DNA of 64,000 nt. Origin: Polaribacter atrinae (GTDB lineage: Bacteria > Bacteroidota > Bacteroidia > Flavobacteriales > Flavobacteriaceae). The DNA is taken from contig NZ_CP150660.1 in NCBI RefSeq assembly GCF_038023995.1, positions 2,168,501 to 2,232,500 on the forward strand. Reading direction: 5' to 3'. The position numbers and the translations under genes were made by a program. Below the pieces are notes generated by a model. It saw only the letters and a list, made by a program, of their open reading frames with translations, was not told the DNA's origin and made no database searches. Positions 54,701 to 63,119 of this stretch are shown here, piece by piece (the first letter of the stretch is position 1; each line of letters starts with the position of its first letter).

Positions 54701-57321
54701 CCATAAAAAGCCACCATACTTTTGCGAGAAGGAATACTATCTTGTGGAGAAAAGCCATAAATTTCATACACATAATCAGACCATGTAAAACTATCGGTTG
54801 CAATGTCATACTCCCAATATCCTATTTTAGCCACTCTACTTGACTCAGTTAAAGAATAATCTTTTTTCTCTAAAAGGTCTAATGAAGATTGAATCTTTTG
54901 CTTGGACAACTCTAACTCTAATTGCGCCTTTTTCCACTCTGTAATATTTTGCAAAACACCTCGTCTGCCAATAATTTCATTTTGTTTATTATATATAGGC
55001 TTAGCTACATTTCTTACCCAGACTTCTTCTTTTTTTCTATTAATTAACTTTAAAACAACATTATAAGGAGTCCCTTTTGTATTAAGCTCTAGAGTAGCTT
55101 GTAATAATCTATCTAGCGATTCTTTATCACAGACTTTAATTGCTTCTTTATGTGGCGGAACTCCATCATTCGGGGTTAATCCATACATCTGATACACATA
55201 ATCAGACCAAGTATAAGTATCTGTAGCAATCACATATTCCCAATACCCTATTTTGGCCATTTTACTAGATTCATGTAAAGAATAATCCTTTTTTTCTAAC
55301 ATTTCTAAAGAGATTTGAATATTTTCTTTAGAAAGTTTTAAGGCTAATTCTGCTTTTTTAGAAGCTGTAATATTCTGTAGAAGACCTCTTCTTCCAATAA
55401 TTTTATTTTGATTATTATATACAGGTTGTACTATATTTCTAACCCAAATTTCTTCTTTATTTTTATTAATTAATTTTAATTCAATATCATAAGAATTTCC
55501 TTTTAAACCTAAATCCGTATTGGCCGATAAGATTTTTTCTTGAGATTCCTTATCAAAGAATTCTACAATTTCTTCTCTTGGAGGAATTCCTTTTTTAGGA
55601 TCTAATCCAAAAATCTCATAATGATAATCAGACCATATAAAATTAACATGCTCATTGCTATACTCCCAATACCCAATTTTAGCCATTTTACTTACCTCAT
55701 CTAAAGCGTAGCTCTTTTTCTCTAACAACTCTAAAGATGTTTGCATCTTTTTTCTAGAAAGCTCTAACTCTAACTGTGCCTTTTTAGATGCTGTAATATT
55801 CTGCATAACACCTACTCTTCCTATAACTTCATTTTGTTCGTTATAAATAGATTTTGCTACAGTACGCTCCCAAACCACTTCATTTTGCAGGTTAATGAAT
55901 TTTAATTCAACATCACAAGAAACCCCTTTTACAGCAATTTCTTTAATAACTTGTTCTATTTTTTCTTGAGATTCTTTATCGTAAAATGAAATCAATTCTT
56001 TTTGTGTTGGAATTCCATCTTTAGGGTCTATTCCGTAAATAGTATACATATAATCAGACCACGTAAAAGTATCTGTTACAATATCATATTCCCAATACCC
56101 TATTTTAGCCACTTTACTTGCTTCACTTAAAGAATGTTCTTTTTTTTCTAACTCTTTTAAAGCATCTTCAATTTTATTCTTTGCTAAAACTCTTTGTGTA
56201 ATATCTCTAGCAGAAGTAACAAAATAACTAATTTTATCTGCCTTATAAACGCGAGAAGATGAAAATTCTAACCAAATAAAATGACCTTGTTTATGACGAA
56301 TTCGCAGCGGAATAGCATCAGAAACAATACCTTTACTAAACATTTTTTTTGTTAGCACTTCTTTTAGAAACTTAAGGTCTTCTTTATGAACAACACTAAA
56401 AACTTGTTTACCTATAAATTCTGATTGCTCATAACCTAACAACTTTTTTATAGAGGGACTAACATACCTAAAAGTACTGTTTGGTTCATGTAAAAAAACC
56501 ATATCATTAGAATGTTCCGTAAGTATACGATACATCTCTGTAGTTTCTTGAATTACCTTTTCTGCAGATTCAAATTTTTGTTTATACGTTAGTGGCTGAA
56601 AGACATCTTTTATCTTAAAAACCCTTGTTAATGGTTTACTTAAATCAAAAAACTTTAAATATATATAGAAAATAAGACTGTAAAAACCAGTAAAAACACC
56701 TTTAGAAATTAATCCCGCCTGTATAATACTACCTAGATTATCGGAATGCCAAAATGCAATAATTGAAAAAAATACAGTATCAAAACTTACCACTAGTAGC
56801 ATTGTTACAAAAATTTGCAAGAATAGGAATCTTATTTGTCTAGCTATAAATTCGAAAATTACTATTATTAACAAGGTATCTATAAGCAGCGCTACTATAC
56901 CAGTAAGTAAAACCCAAACACGACTATCAAAAAGATTAGTTAATACACTAAATGGCTTGTTAGCTGATATTTCATCTAAATTCCAACCAAACAATTTCAA
57001 AAGTACTATGACTAGTATGTTTACGATAAGTAAAGTATAGATAACTTTTTTTGTTTCGCCTGCATCCTCTTTTATATATATAATTAATAAAGCAAAAACA
57101 GTTACCGTAAATAAAATAGAAGAGCCTGGTGATACAAAAAAATTATTAGTAATTGAGACATAGACTGAGCTCGAAATAAACACCTGCAAAAATTGCAATA
57201 ACCCCAAACAAGCTAACAGTAGACCAATTCCTAACTTTTTTCGAAATCGAAATAACAATAATACTATAAAAGCAATTAAAGCACCCTGTAAAAACAAGAT
57301 AGCTACCTGAGTATAATTCAT
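51724..57321 (-). CDS. Giant multi-PAS histidine kinase (NarX/HisKA_3 type)
   Basis: 1865-residue membrane sensor kinase. Seven predicted membrane helices (about 1-225); PAS-A (263-382, YRILTEHSNDMVFLHEP); six tandem PAS/PAC units whose AKIGYW motifs begin at residues 405, 547, 689, 831, 973 and 1115, exactly 142 apart; a different domain (about 1235-1380); a seventh, diverged unit (AQVGSW at 1403); PAS-B (1523-1641), closely similar to PAS-A; then HisKA_3 with phospho-acceptor H1673 in NIHDHLSQ, and an ATPase domain with N1782 (N box), D1809 (DNGIG) and GSGFGL (1827-1832). The PAS units are joined by short helical linkers (LELELSKxKIQxSLxLLEKK). The NarL-type regulator is encoded immediately downstream. 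The signal is unknown. Confidence 0.94.
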   Translation of the reverse strand: MNYTQVAILFLQGALIAFIVLLLFRFRKKLGIGLLLACLGLLQFLQVFISSSVYVSITNNFFVSPGSSILFTVTVFALLIIYIKEDAGETKKVIYTLLIVNILVIVLLKLFGWNLDEISANKPFSVLTNLFDSRVWVLLTGIVALLIDTLLIIVIFEFIARQIRFLFLQIFVTMLLVVSFDTVFFSIIAFWHSDNLGSIIQAGLISKGVFTGFYSLIFYIYLKFFDLSKPLTRVFKIKDVFQPLTYKQKFESAEKVIQETTEMYRILTEHSNDMVFLHEPNSTFRYVSPSIKKLLGYEQSEFIGKQVFSVVHKEDLKFLKEVLTKKMFSKGIVSDAIPLRIRHKQGHFIWLEFSSSRVYKADKISYFVTSARDITQRVLAKNKIEDALKELEKKEHSLSEASKVAKIGYWEYDIVTDTFTWSDYMYTIYGIDPKDGIPTQKELISFYDKESQEKIEQVIKEIAVKGVSCDVELKFINLQNEVVWERTVAKSIYNEQNEVIGRVGVMQNITASKKAQLELELSRKKMQTSLELLEKKSYALDEVSKMAKIGYWEYSNEHVNFIWSDYHYEIFGLDPKKGIPPREEIVEFFDKESQEKILSANTDLGLKGNSYDIELKLINKNKEEIWVRNIVQPVYNNQNKIIGRRGLLQNITASKKAELALKLSKENIQISLEMLEKKDYSLHESSKMAKIGYWEYVIATDTYTWSDYVYQMYGLTPNDGVPPHKEAIKVCDKESLDRLLQATLELNTKGTPYNVVLKLINRKKEEVWVRNVAKPIYNKQNEIIGRRGVLQNITEWKKAQLELELSKQKIQSSLDLLEKKDYSLTESSRVAKIGYWEYDIATDSFTWSDYVYEIYGFSPQDSIPSRKSMVAFYGKDSQAKLEQATTDLTLNRTPYDIELKLINNKNKEVWVRQVVQLIYNEQNEIIGRRGLVNNITAAKNAQIELEISKEKIQTSLKLSRKRKHSMNEASKVAKIGYWEHDMLKGTAVWSDYVHHIFGTNPKDGVLPEVALFKRMNKKSQEKFVEATRKLTANGVSYDLELKFTNLKDQIIWVRNVAQPIYNKQNEIVGKRGVLQNITDSKKVQQELEQSKQKIENTLKLLEKKEYSLRKASEIAKIGYQEYDSLTDTFIWSDHVYDILRFDRDKGVPSREDIRGIFDDASLEKYEKAIQELILNGTPFDHELKFITHNKEEVWVRNVVQPVYNKQNEIIGRRGVFQDITERKQIEKQHLVITERYRNLFDNAAVSVWNGDLTAVIEQLDQLRKLKIPNLKIYLEEQPEVLFSILDKVVINKVNKATVKLFKAKSEKDFLDGKIQNTFGSGVHNVFVDFIVSVWNKEKTFTSEVNYKTLKGDEFAALLSIPIPQNLIEQKTVPVSIQSVQSIKDAELEKRESLNRLKEAQELAQVGSWSFKFLTKESEWSDEMFRIWGFNISKTAPEESTILGRVHKEDQEFFKNVLSLAYDKGIPYDVEFRISLPNNVEKTTRSICRPVYSKNGELIGLKGTSQDITEQKRIRKEIEKAEEMYRILTDNSNDLICLQEPDSTFRYISPSIKNLLGYDQLDFLGKQVFSIVHEDDIQELKLAMKEKLFNDFNVEAFSFRVLHKDGHFVWLEFLSSPIYKNNEISYYVTSARDITQWVLAKQKIEEYQTSLQKLTTEMTLIEEKQKKEIATNIHDHLSQSLVISKMKINELKKRPQLKMIDEDLIFIETHISEALENSRKIMYELSPPVLYQLGIIEALNWLFDNVETTHKVACVVNSEVDSVKLDEATSILLYRSIQEVLTNAIKYANASLITLDLDKNKHGLDIFITDNGIGFNTDILNNLHNHSGSGFGLFTVQERIRNIQGKFTIQSKINTGTTVKIFIPLS
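53578..56133 (-). repeat. Six tandem 426-base repeats inside the kinase gene
   Basis: Six in-frame units of 142 codons (residues 397-1248), each with an AKIGYW-type start, WSDY/H, a GIP/GVP turn, VELK/IELK, a VW-x-R strand and a NIT linker start. No indel disturbs the period. The units differ at many positions, so the duplications are not very recent, but selection kept the length. Confidence 0.85.
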
Positions 57322-57489
57322 AGCTTAAGATTGACTAAATATATATGTTAAAATTAATATTTCTAATAACCTATAAACTTCATTTAATATTTTTAAACAC
57401 TAAGGTAAGTATATTTTATTTTTATGAACGAAATACACAACCCTCATATTTAACTGATAACAAACACCTAAGCCCGATACTTATTTTTT

Positions 57490-57521
57490 TTTAATAAAAA
57501 AACCCAGCTAAAAGCTGGGTC
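57490..57521 (-). terminator. Terminator of the glmS operon
   Basis: Stem acccagct (57502-57509) with agctgggt (57513-57520); on the minus strand a long T-rich run follows. Confidence 0.85.
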
Positions 57522-57543
57522 TAGTTTTATAAAGTATAAAAAA

Positions 57544-59400
57544 TTACTCCACCGTAACCGATTTCGCTAAATTTCTTGGTTGATCAACATTCTTACCTAA
57601 CATTACAGCAACATGGTAGGATAATAATTGAAAAGGAATTGTAGTTAATAGCGGTGTTAATGCTTCTTCCGTCTCAGGAATTTCTATAACATGATCTGCT
57701 ATTTCTCTAACCTGAACATCTCCTTCTGTAACAATTGCTATAATTTTACCAGATCTCGATTTAATTTCTTGAATATTACTAACTACTTTTTCGTAATGAC
57801 CTTTATTGGTTGCAATTACAAAAATTGGCATGTTCTCATCAATTAAAGCAATAGGACCATGTTTCATTTCTGCTGCAGGATATCCCTCTGCATGTATATA
57901 TGAAATTTCTTTTAACTTTAAAGCACCTTCTAATGCTACCGGAAAGTTAAAACCTCTTCCTAAATACAAACAGTTTTTTGCATCTTTATATACAGCTGCT
58001 ATTTCTTTTACTTTTTCATCAATCTTTAAAAGCCCCTCTATTTTTGCCGGAATTAATTGCATTTTTTGCAAATACATTCTAAAAGCAGAGTCTGACATGG
58101 TTCCTTTAGCCTTAGCTAACTTTAAAGAAATTAATGTAAGAACTGTAATTTGGGTTGTAAATGCTTTTGTAGAAGCTACTCCAATTTCTGGCCCTGCATG
58201 TGTATAAGCACCTGCATGTGTTTCTCTAGCAATAGATGAACCTACAACGTTACAAATACCAAATACAAATGCTCCTTTAGATTTTGCTAATTTAATAGCC
58301 GCCAAAGTATCTGCAGTTTCCCCAGATTGAGATATTGCAATAACAACATCATTTGGTGTAATTATAGGGTTTCTGTATCTAAATTCAGATGCATATTCTA
58401 CCTCTACAGGTATACGTGCCATATCTTCTAATAAATACTCTCCAACTAAACCTGCATGCCAAGAAGTACCACAAGCAATAATGATAATTCTATTAGCATT
58501 CAAAAATTTATTTAAATTGTCATCTATTCCAGACATTTTAATAAGTCCTTCATTCGGTAACATTCTACCTCTATAAGTATCAATTATAGCTTTAGGTTGT
58601 TCATGAATTTCTTTCAACATAAAATGGTCATAACCACCTTTTTCAATTTGATCTAAACTCAGTTTTAATTTCTGAATATTAGTATCAACCATTGAGTCGT
58701 CTTTAATCTTACGGACTTTTATTTCTTTACCAATTTTAACAACTGCTAATTCTTCATCCTCTAAATAAATAGCATCCTTAGTATACTCTATAAAAGGAGA
58801 TGCATCAGAAGCAACAAAAAATTCACTATTATCTTTTCCTACTCCAATTGCAATAGGACTTCCTAAACGAGCAATAACTAATTCATTTGGTTTTGTTTTA
58901 TCAAAAACAGCAATTGCATAAGCTCCTACAACACTTGTTAGTGCTAATTGAACTGCTTTCCCTAATTTACAACCTTCGTTCTTTTTTACTTCTTCTATAA
59001 GGTTTACTAAAACCTCTGTATCTGTATCACTCTTAAAAACATAACCTCTAGATATTAGTTCTTTTTTTAAAGTGTCGTAATTTTCAATAATACCGTTATG
59101 TACAATAACTAATTCACCAGACTGAGAAATATGTGGGTGAGAATTTACATCATTAGGCACACCGTGAGTAGCCCAACGTGTATGACCAATTCCTATATTC
59201 CCTTTTTTTCTTTTTTCGTCATTATCTGTTATAGCTTCTAGATCAGAAACTTTTCCTTTGGTTTTAGAAAGATGTATTTCTTTTCCATCATACATCATTA
59301 TCCCAGAACTATCATACCCTCTATACTCTAATCTTTTAAGTCCATTTACAACTATTGGGTAAGCATCTCTAAAGCCAATATATCCAGTAATTCCACACAT
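57544..59400 (-). CDS. glmS: Glutamine-fructose-6-phosphate aminotransferase (isomerising)
   Basis: 618-residue GlmS, the first step to UDP-GlcNAc: glutamine plus fructose-6-phosphate to glucosamine-6-phosphate. N-terminal Ntn-amidotransferase with catalytic Cys2 (MCGITGYIG), RLEYRGYDSSG and THTRWATHG-like segment (GHTRWATHG); two SIS domains (about 290-430 and 460-600) with AISQSGETADT and GRGFNFPVALEGALKLKEISYIHAEG; C-terminal PRNLAKSVTVE. Length normal. Third gene of an operon with DUF4270 and the short glycogen synthase. No glmS ribozyme was seen upstream. Confidence 0.96.
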   Translation of the reverse strand: MCGITGYIGFRDAYPIVVNGLKRLEYRGYDSSGIMMYDGKEIHLSKTKGKVSDLEAITDNDEKRKKGNIGIGHTRWATHGVPNDVNSHPHISQSGELVIVHNGIIENYDTLKKELISRGYVFKSDTDTEVLVNLIEEVKKNEGCKLGKAVQLALTSVVGAYAIAVFDKTKPNELVIARLGSPIAIGVGKDNSEFFVASDASPFIEYTKDAIYLEDEELAVVKIGKEIKVRKIKDDSMVDTNIQKLKLSLDQIEKGGYDHFMLKEIHEQPKAIIDTYRGRMLPNEGLIKMSGIDDNLNKFLNANRIIIIACGTSWHAGLVGEYLLEDMARIPVEVEYASEFRYRNPIITPNDVVIAISQSGETADTLAAIKLAKSKGAFVFGICNVVGSSIARETHAGAYTHAGPEIGVASTKAFTTQITVLTLISLKLAKAKGTMSDSAFRMYLQKMQLIPAKIEGLLKIDEKVKEIAAVYKDAKNCLYLGRGFNFPVALEGALKLKEISYIHAEGYPAAEMKHGPIALIDENMPIFVIATNKGHYEKVVSNIQEIKSRSGKIIAIVTEGDVQVREIADHVIEIPETEEALTPLLTTIPFQLLSYHVAVMLGKNVDQPRNLAKSVTVE

Positions 59401-59428
59401 AAAAATTTTTCTTTTAGTTAGTTTTTTT

Positions 59429-60970
59429 TTAATCCTTTTTCTCTGAATATGAAATCTTTAACTCTACCTTTTTACTATCATCTATAGCTTGATGATTAAA
59501 AAGAGTTACTGCCTTCGGATTCCAATTATAATTTTTAAATACAGTATCTGTAACTGTTAGTAAATCTGTTGAGTTAATTACTTTAAGCCTCAATGCTGGA
59601 GAATAATCTGTTTCTCCACTTAATATGTCTGAAATATAATCTGTAATTCTAAAAGTATACTTCTCTTTTTCTCCATTGCTATTTCTTTCTAACAAACCTC
59701 CAAAAAGAGTTGCTCCTTCTGAGTACATATCTTTTACTTGACTATAAACAGGGTTTTCACCTTCATCGCTTTTGTACAAAAACAATTGATAAGGAACAGC
59801 GGTTGTATCTACAGATTGATTGATATAAAAAGTTAAAGAAGCATCATTTATCAAAAGATTTCTCGCTCTTAATTCTTCTATCTCACCTGCTCCAAAAAGA
59901 TTTATTTTAGCTTCGCTTCCTGCCGCACCTTGTAATGTAATTTTATCCGAAGGGTAAACTTTATCTACCATTTTATAAGTACTCGCTCTTACTCCTGATA
60001 ATAAAAAACTATCATTTTTATAAATCGTATCTATAATTGCTCCTCCAGCAACAACTGTATTGGTATAATAAATTTCCAGTGATGGCTTAACTATACCATT
60101 AAAATTAAAAGAAATTAAAGACCCTTGATCTCCTGTAGCTTCTAAAATAAGTCCTTTAAAATAATCATTAAATGCAACCTGAGAATCAAAATATGTCGAT
60201 TCATATTGGTCTAAAAATAACTCTTTAATTTTATCTTCTTTTAAAGGAATCACTGCAAACGGCACAGGTATTGTAGACGAACTTGAAGTATTGAAATAAG
60301 TTACTGTATCTTGAGTAGCCAATGTAGCATCACTTAACCATCTATTAACTACAATTGAATCTGTTAAGCTTGGTAAAAATTGAAAATTTGGAGTAACATT
60401 TAGCTCAGTTCCTTCTTTTTCAAACACATCATTAGACTGATAACTATTTAATTTTGAAGGTTCTGCAGGATCTAATATACTTAAATAAGTACTACTTCTA
60501 TAAACATTTAAATTAAATGCTTTAGACTGATCTCCTATTATTGAATCTAAAGTATAAGCTGTAGCATCATCATTTAAAGTTGTTTGATAAGGTAATTTTA
60601 CAAATACAGTATCTATTGTGGTAACCACAATAGTATCAGAACCGTAAATATTTGCATCATCTATTACTTGCAAACCTGTACTTAGCGCTAATTGTGAAAC
60701 GATAGAAGCTTCTATTTTTTCGTAAGCATCACTTGCATGTACTCCTAATAAATATTGCCCAGGCTCTGCAGAAATATTATCTGAAGTAACACTTGTAATA
60801 GGGCTATTCTCTATAGTAATTCCTTTAACTGTTAAAGTATCTGTACCAAACCTTGTATTGTTAACAATACTCGATCCGATATCTGTAAAATCTTTTTCAC
60901 AAGAAATAACAGCTGTAAATACTAATACTAAAGCTACAAAAAATGTGCTTTTCTCAAAAATTCTCCTCAC
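59429..60970 (-). CDS. DUF4270 family lipoprotein
   Basis: 513-residue lipoprotein. GTG start; signal helix then VISC with the lipid Cys at about residue 24, followed by EKDFTDIGSSIV, the standard DUF4270 opening. Beta-rich throughout. Function unknown; restricted to Bacteroidota as far as I know. 28 bases before glmS and 12 after the glycogen-synthase-like gene. Confidence 0.85.
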   Translation of the reverse strand: MRRIFEKSTFFVALVLVFTAVISCEKDFTDIGSSIVNNTRFGTDTLTVKGITIENSPITSVTSDNISAEPGQYLLGVHASDAYEKIEASIVSQLALSTGLQVIDDANIYGSDTIVVTTIDTVFVKLPYQTTLNDDATAYTLDSIIGDQSKAFNLNVYRSSTYLSILDPAEPSKLNSYQSNDVFEKEGTELNVTPNFQFLPSLTDSIVVNRWLSDATLATQDTVTYFNTSSSSTIPVPFAVIPLKEDKIKELFLDQYESTYFDSQVAFNDYFKGLILEATGDQGSLISFNFNGIVKPSLEIYYTNTVVAGGAIIDTIYKNDSFLLSGVRASTYKMVDKVYPSDKITLQGAAGSEAKINLFGAGEIEELRARNLLINDASLTFYINQSVDTTAVPYQLFLYKSDEGENPVYSQVKDMYSEGATLFGGLLERNSNGEKEKYTFRITDYISDILSGETDYSPALRLKVINSTDLLTVTDTVFKNYNWNPKAVTLFNHQAIDDSKKVELKISYSEKKD

Positions 60971-60982
60971 TTTATAAAATAA

Positions 60983-61792
60983 TTAATTAGCTGAAATTAA
61001 ATCAGCATAAAAATTTAAATAACTTTCCTTTAAGTCTTCAGTTTGATATTCTAAAACCGGAATATCTTTCCCTTCTATAAAAGAAGTTAATTCTTCTGAA
61101 ATCTCTTCACTACCATGAATAATTGCGTCAGAATTTTCTATGGCACTTTTTAATATGTTTGTAAAGCTTGGTGTTTTAATAGTCGCAATTTTCTCATCAC
61201 ATATATTATCAAATTTCACTTTATCTGCTAAAGATTCATCTAATGTTCCCTCAAAAGGGTTATTGTATAAAGATGTTATAATCTTGCTTTCTGTAAACAA
61301 AGGTTCTTCTTTATAAAACTCTTTTAAATAAAGAGGTAAAAGAGAAGCCATCCATCCGTGAACGTGGATAATATCTGGTGCCCAATTTAATTTTTTTACA
61401 GTTTCTATAACTCCTTTTGCAAAGAAAATAGCGCGCTCATCATTATCTTCAAACAAATCATCATCTTCATCTGTAAAAACGGCTTTTCGTTTAAAATATT
61501 CTTCATTATCTATAAAATATACTTGCATTCTTTCTTTAGGAATAGAAGCAACTTTTATAATTAATGGCATATCCATATCATTAACTACTAGATTCATCCC
61601 AGATAAACGAATTACTTCGTGTAGCTGATGTCTTCGCTCGTTAATTACGCCATATCTTGGCATGAAAATTCTTGTTTGTACTCCTTTAGAATGTGCGTTT
61701 TTTGCAACATTAAAGGCTGTAGATGATAACTCTGTTTCGGGTAAGTATGGAACTACTTCAGATGAAACAAATAATATTCTCTTGTCCTTCAT
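60983..61792 (-). CDS. Half-length glycogen/starch synthase (GT5 N-terminal domain only)
   Basis: 269-residue protein matching only the first Rossmann domain of GT5 glycogen synthases: RILFVSSEVVPY at the N-terminus, RIFMPRYGVINER, ERAIFFAKGVIETVKKLNWAPDIIHVHGWMASLLPLYLK. The ADP-glucose-binding KxGGL motif is replaced by PETELSS, and the whole C-terminal nucleotide-binding domain is absent; a complete enzyme has about 480 residues. It has a clean start and stop and sits in an operon, so it looks like a maintained protein, probably without glycogen synthase activity. Divergent from panC. Confidence 0.82.
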   Translation of the reverse strand: MKDKRILFVSSEVVPYLPETELSSTAFNVAKNAHSKGVQTRIFMPRYGVINERRHQLHEVIRLSGMNLVVNDMDMPLIIKVASIPKERMQVYFIDNEEYFKRKAVFTDEDDDLFEDNDERAIFFAKGVIETVKKLNWAPDIIHVHGWMASLLPLYLKEFYKEEPLFTESKIITSLYNNPFEGTLDESLADKVKFDNICDEKIATIKTPSFTNILKSAIENSDAIIHGSEEISEELTSFIEGKDIPVLEYQTEDLKESYLNFYADLISAN

Positions 61793-61818
61793 TAAATCAA
61801 ACTCTTTTATAAGAAGCG

Positions 61819-61866
61819 CAAAAATACAAATTTTTATGCTAATATCGTGTTAAATTGGTAAGTTTG
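61819..61866. promoter_or_regulatory. Divergent promoter boxes for the glgA-like operon and panC
   Basis: Minus-strand TATTTTTG (61826-61819) lies 26 bases before the ATG at 61792. Plus-strand TAAGTTTG (61859-61866) lies 23 bases before panC ATG 61890. Confidence 0.5.
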
Positions 61867-61889
61867 CAGACTCTACTTAATTTTTGAAG

Positions 61890-62735
61890 ATGAAAATTTT
61901 TAACACTAAACAAGAAACAAATGCATATTTAGCCTCTAAAAAAGAGGATAATAAAACCATTGGTTTTGTGCCAACAATGGGCGCATTACACGAAGGTCAT
62001 TTATCTTTAATTAAAAAAGCAATCCAAAAAAACGATCTAGTTGTAGTCAGTATTTTTGTAAATCCAACCCAGTTTGACAACCAAGAGGACTTAATTAAAT
62101 ATCCAAAAACGATAGAAAACGACACTAAATTGTTAGAAAGCGTTTCTTGTGATGTATTATTTCTACCTTCTGTAGCAGAAATATATGCAGAAAACATATC
62201 ATCTGAAAAATTTGATTTTGACGGACTAGAACACCAAATGGAAGGCAAATTTAGAAAAGGGCATTTTGATGGTGTTGGTACCATCGTAAAAACCCTTTTC
62301 GAAATTGTAACACCTAATAGAGCTTATTTTGGTCAAAAGGATTTTCAGCAGTTACAGATTATCAAAAAAATGGTTAGAAAAAACAGACTGCCTGTAAAAA
62401 TAAAAGGATGCCCCATTTTTAGAGAAGCAGATGGTTTGGCAATGAGTTCTAGAAATGCTAGATTATCTAAAGAACATAGAGAGGCAGCTCCTTTTATTTA
62501 CAAAACTCTTAAAAAAGTTAAAAATAAATTTGGCATAGAAAATGATGTAACCGTAACTGAGTGGGTAGAAAACCAGTTTAAAGAACACCCTTTATTAGAA
62601 TTAGAGTATTTTACAATTGCTGATGAAAAATCATTAGAAACCATAAAAAACAAAGAATCTAACAATAAAAACCGTGCTTTTATTGCAGTTTATGCAGGAG
62701 AAATACGATTGATAGACAACATTCGATTAAAATAG
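61890..62735 (+). CDS. panC: Pantothenate synthetase
   Basis: 281-residue enzyme joining pantoate and beta-alanine with ATP. FVPTMGALHEGHLSLIKKA carries the HIGH-type nucleotide motif; SIFVNPTQFDNQEDL, HFDGVGTIVKTLFEIVTPNRAYFGQKDFQQL and AMSSRNARLSKEHR are family blocks. ATG 61890 is chosen; a TTG two codons upstream (61884) is possible. Followed 31 bases later by panD, which makes its beta-alanine substrate. Confidence 0.95.
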   Translation: MKIFNTKQETNAYLASKKEDNKTIGFVPTMGALHEGHLSLIKKAIQKNDLVVVSIFVNPTQFDNQEDLIKYPKTIENDTKLLESVSCDVLFLPSVAEIYAENISSEKFDFDGLEHQMEGKFRKGHFDGVGTIVKTLFEIVTPNRAYFGQKDFQQLQIIKKMVRKNRLPVKIKGCPIFREADGLAMSSRNARLSKEHREAAPFIYKTLKKVKNKFGIENDVTVTEWVENQFKEHPLLELEYFTIADEKSLETIKNKESNNKNRAFIAVYAGEIRLIDNIRLK

Positions 62736-62766
62736 TAGTAATCAAAAAAAATAGTATTTTTGCCCC

Positions 62767-63117
62767 ATGTTAGTACAAGTTGTAAAATCAAAAATCCACC
62801 GTGTAAAAGTTACAGGTGCAGATTTAAATTATATAGGAAGCATTACCATTGATGAAGATTTAATGGATGCGGCCAACATTATTGAAGGTGAACGTGTTCA
62901 AATTGTAAACAATAATAATGGCGAGCGTTTAGAAACATACGCTATTCCTGGACCTCGTGGAAGTGGAGAAATCACATTAAACGGAGCAGCAGCAAGAAAA
63001 GTTGCTGTTAATGACGTTTTAATTCTAATCGTTTACGGATTCATGGATATTGAAGAAGCAAAAAACTTTAAACCATCTTTAGTTTTCCCTAACGAAAAAG
63101 ACAATACACTTACATAG
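62767..63117 (+). CDS. panD: Aspartate 1-decarboxylase proenzyme
   Basis: 116-residue pyruvoyl enzyme giving beta-alanine for pantothenate. Self-cleavage occurs at G24-S25 in YIGSITID, S25 becoming the pyruvoyl group. Other blocks: [48 protein letters not shown]. Length normal. In an operon with panC and the following membrane protein gene. Confidence 0.96.
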   Translation: MLVQVVKSKIHRVKVTGADLNYIGSITIDEDLMDAANIIEGERVQIVNNNNGERLETYAIPGPRGSGEITLNGAAARKVAVNDVLILIVYGFMDIEEAKNFKPSLVFPNEKDNTLT

Positions 63118-63119
63118 AT

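Noticed and set aside
53578..56133. Kinase repeats as a CRISPR-like array or assembly artefact
   Set aside because: Repeats are coding, in frame, 426 bases long and diverged from each other, so they are neither CRISPR nor a simple duplicated read error.
57806..58207. 133-codon open frame antisense to glmS
   Set aside because: Shadow of a highly conserved gene; no promoter, no domain.
59401..59428. glmS ribozyme upstream of glmS
   Set aside because: Only 28 bases separate glmS from the preceding gene; no room for and no trace of a ribozyme.
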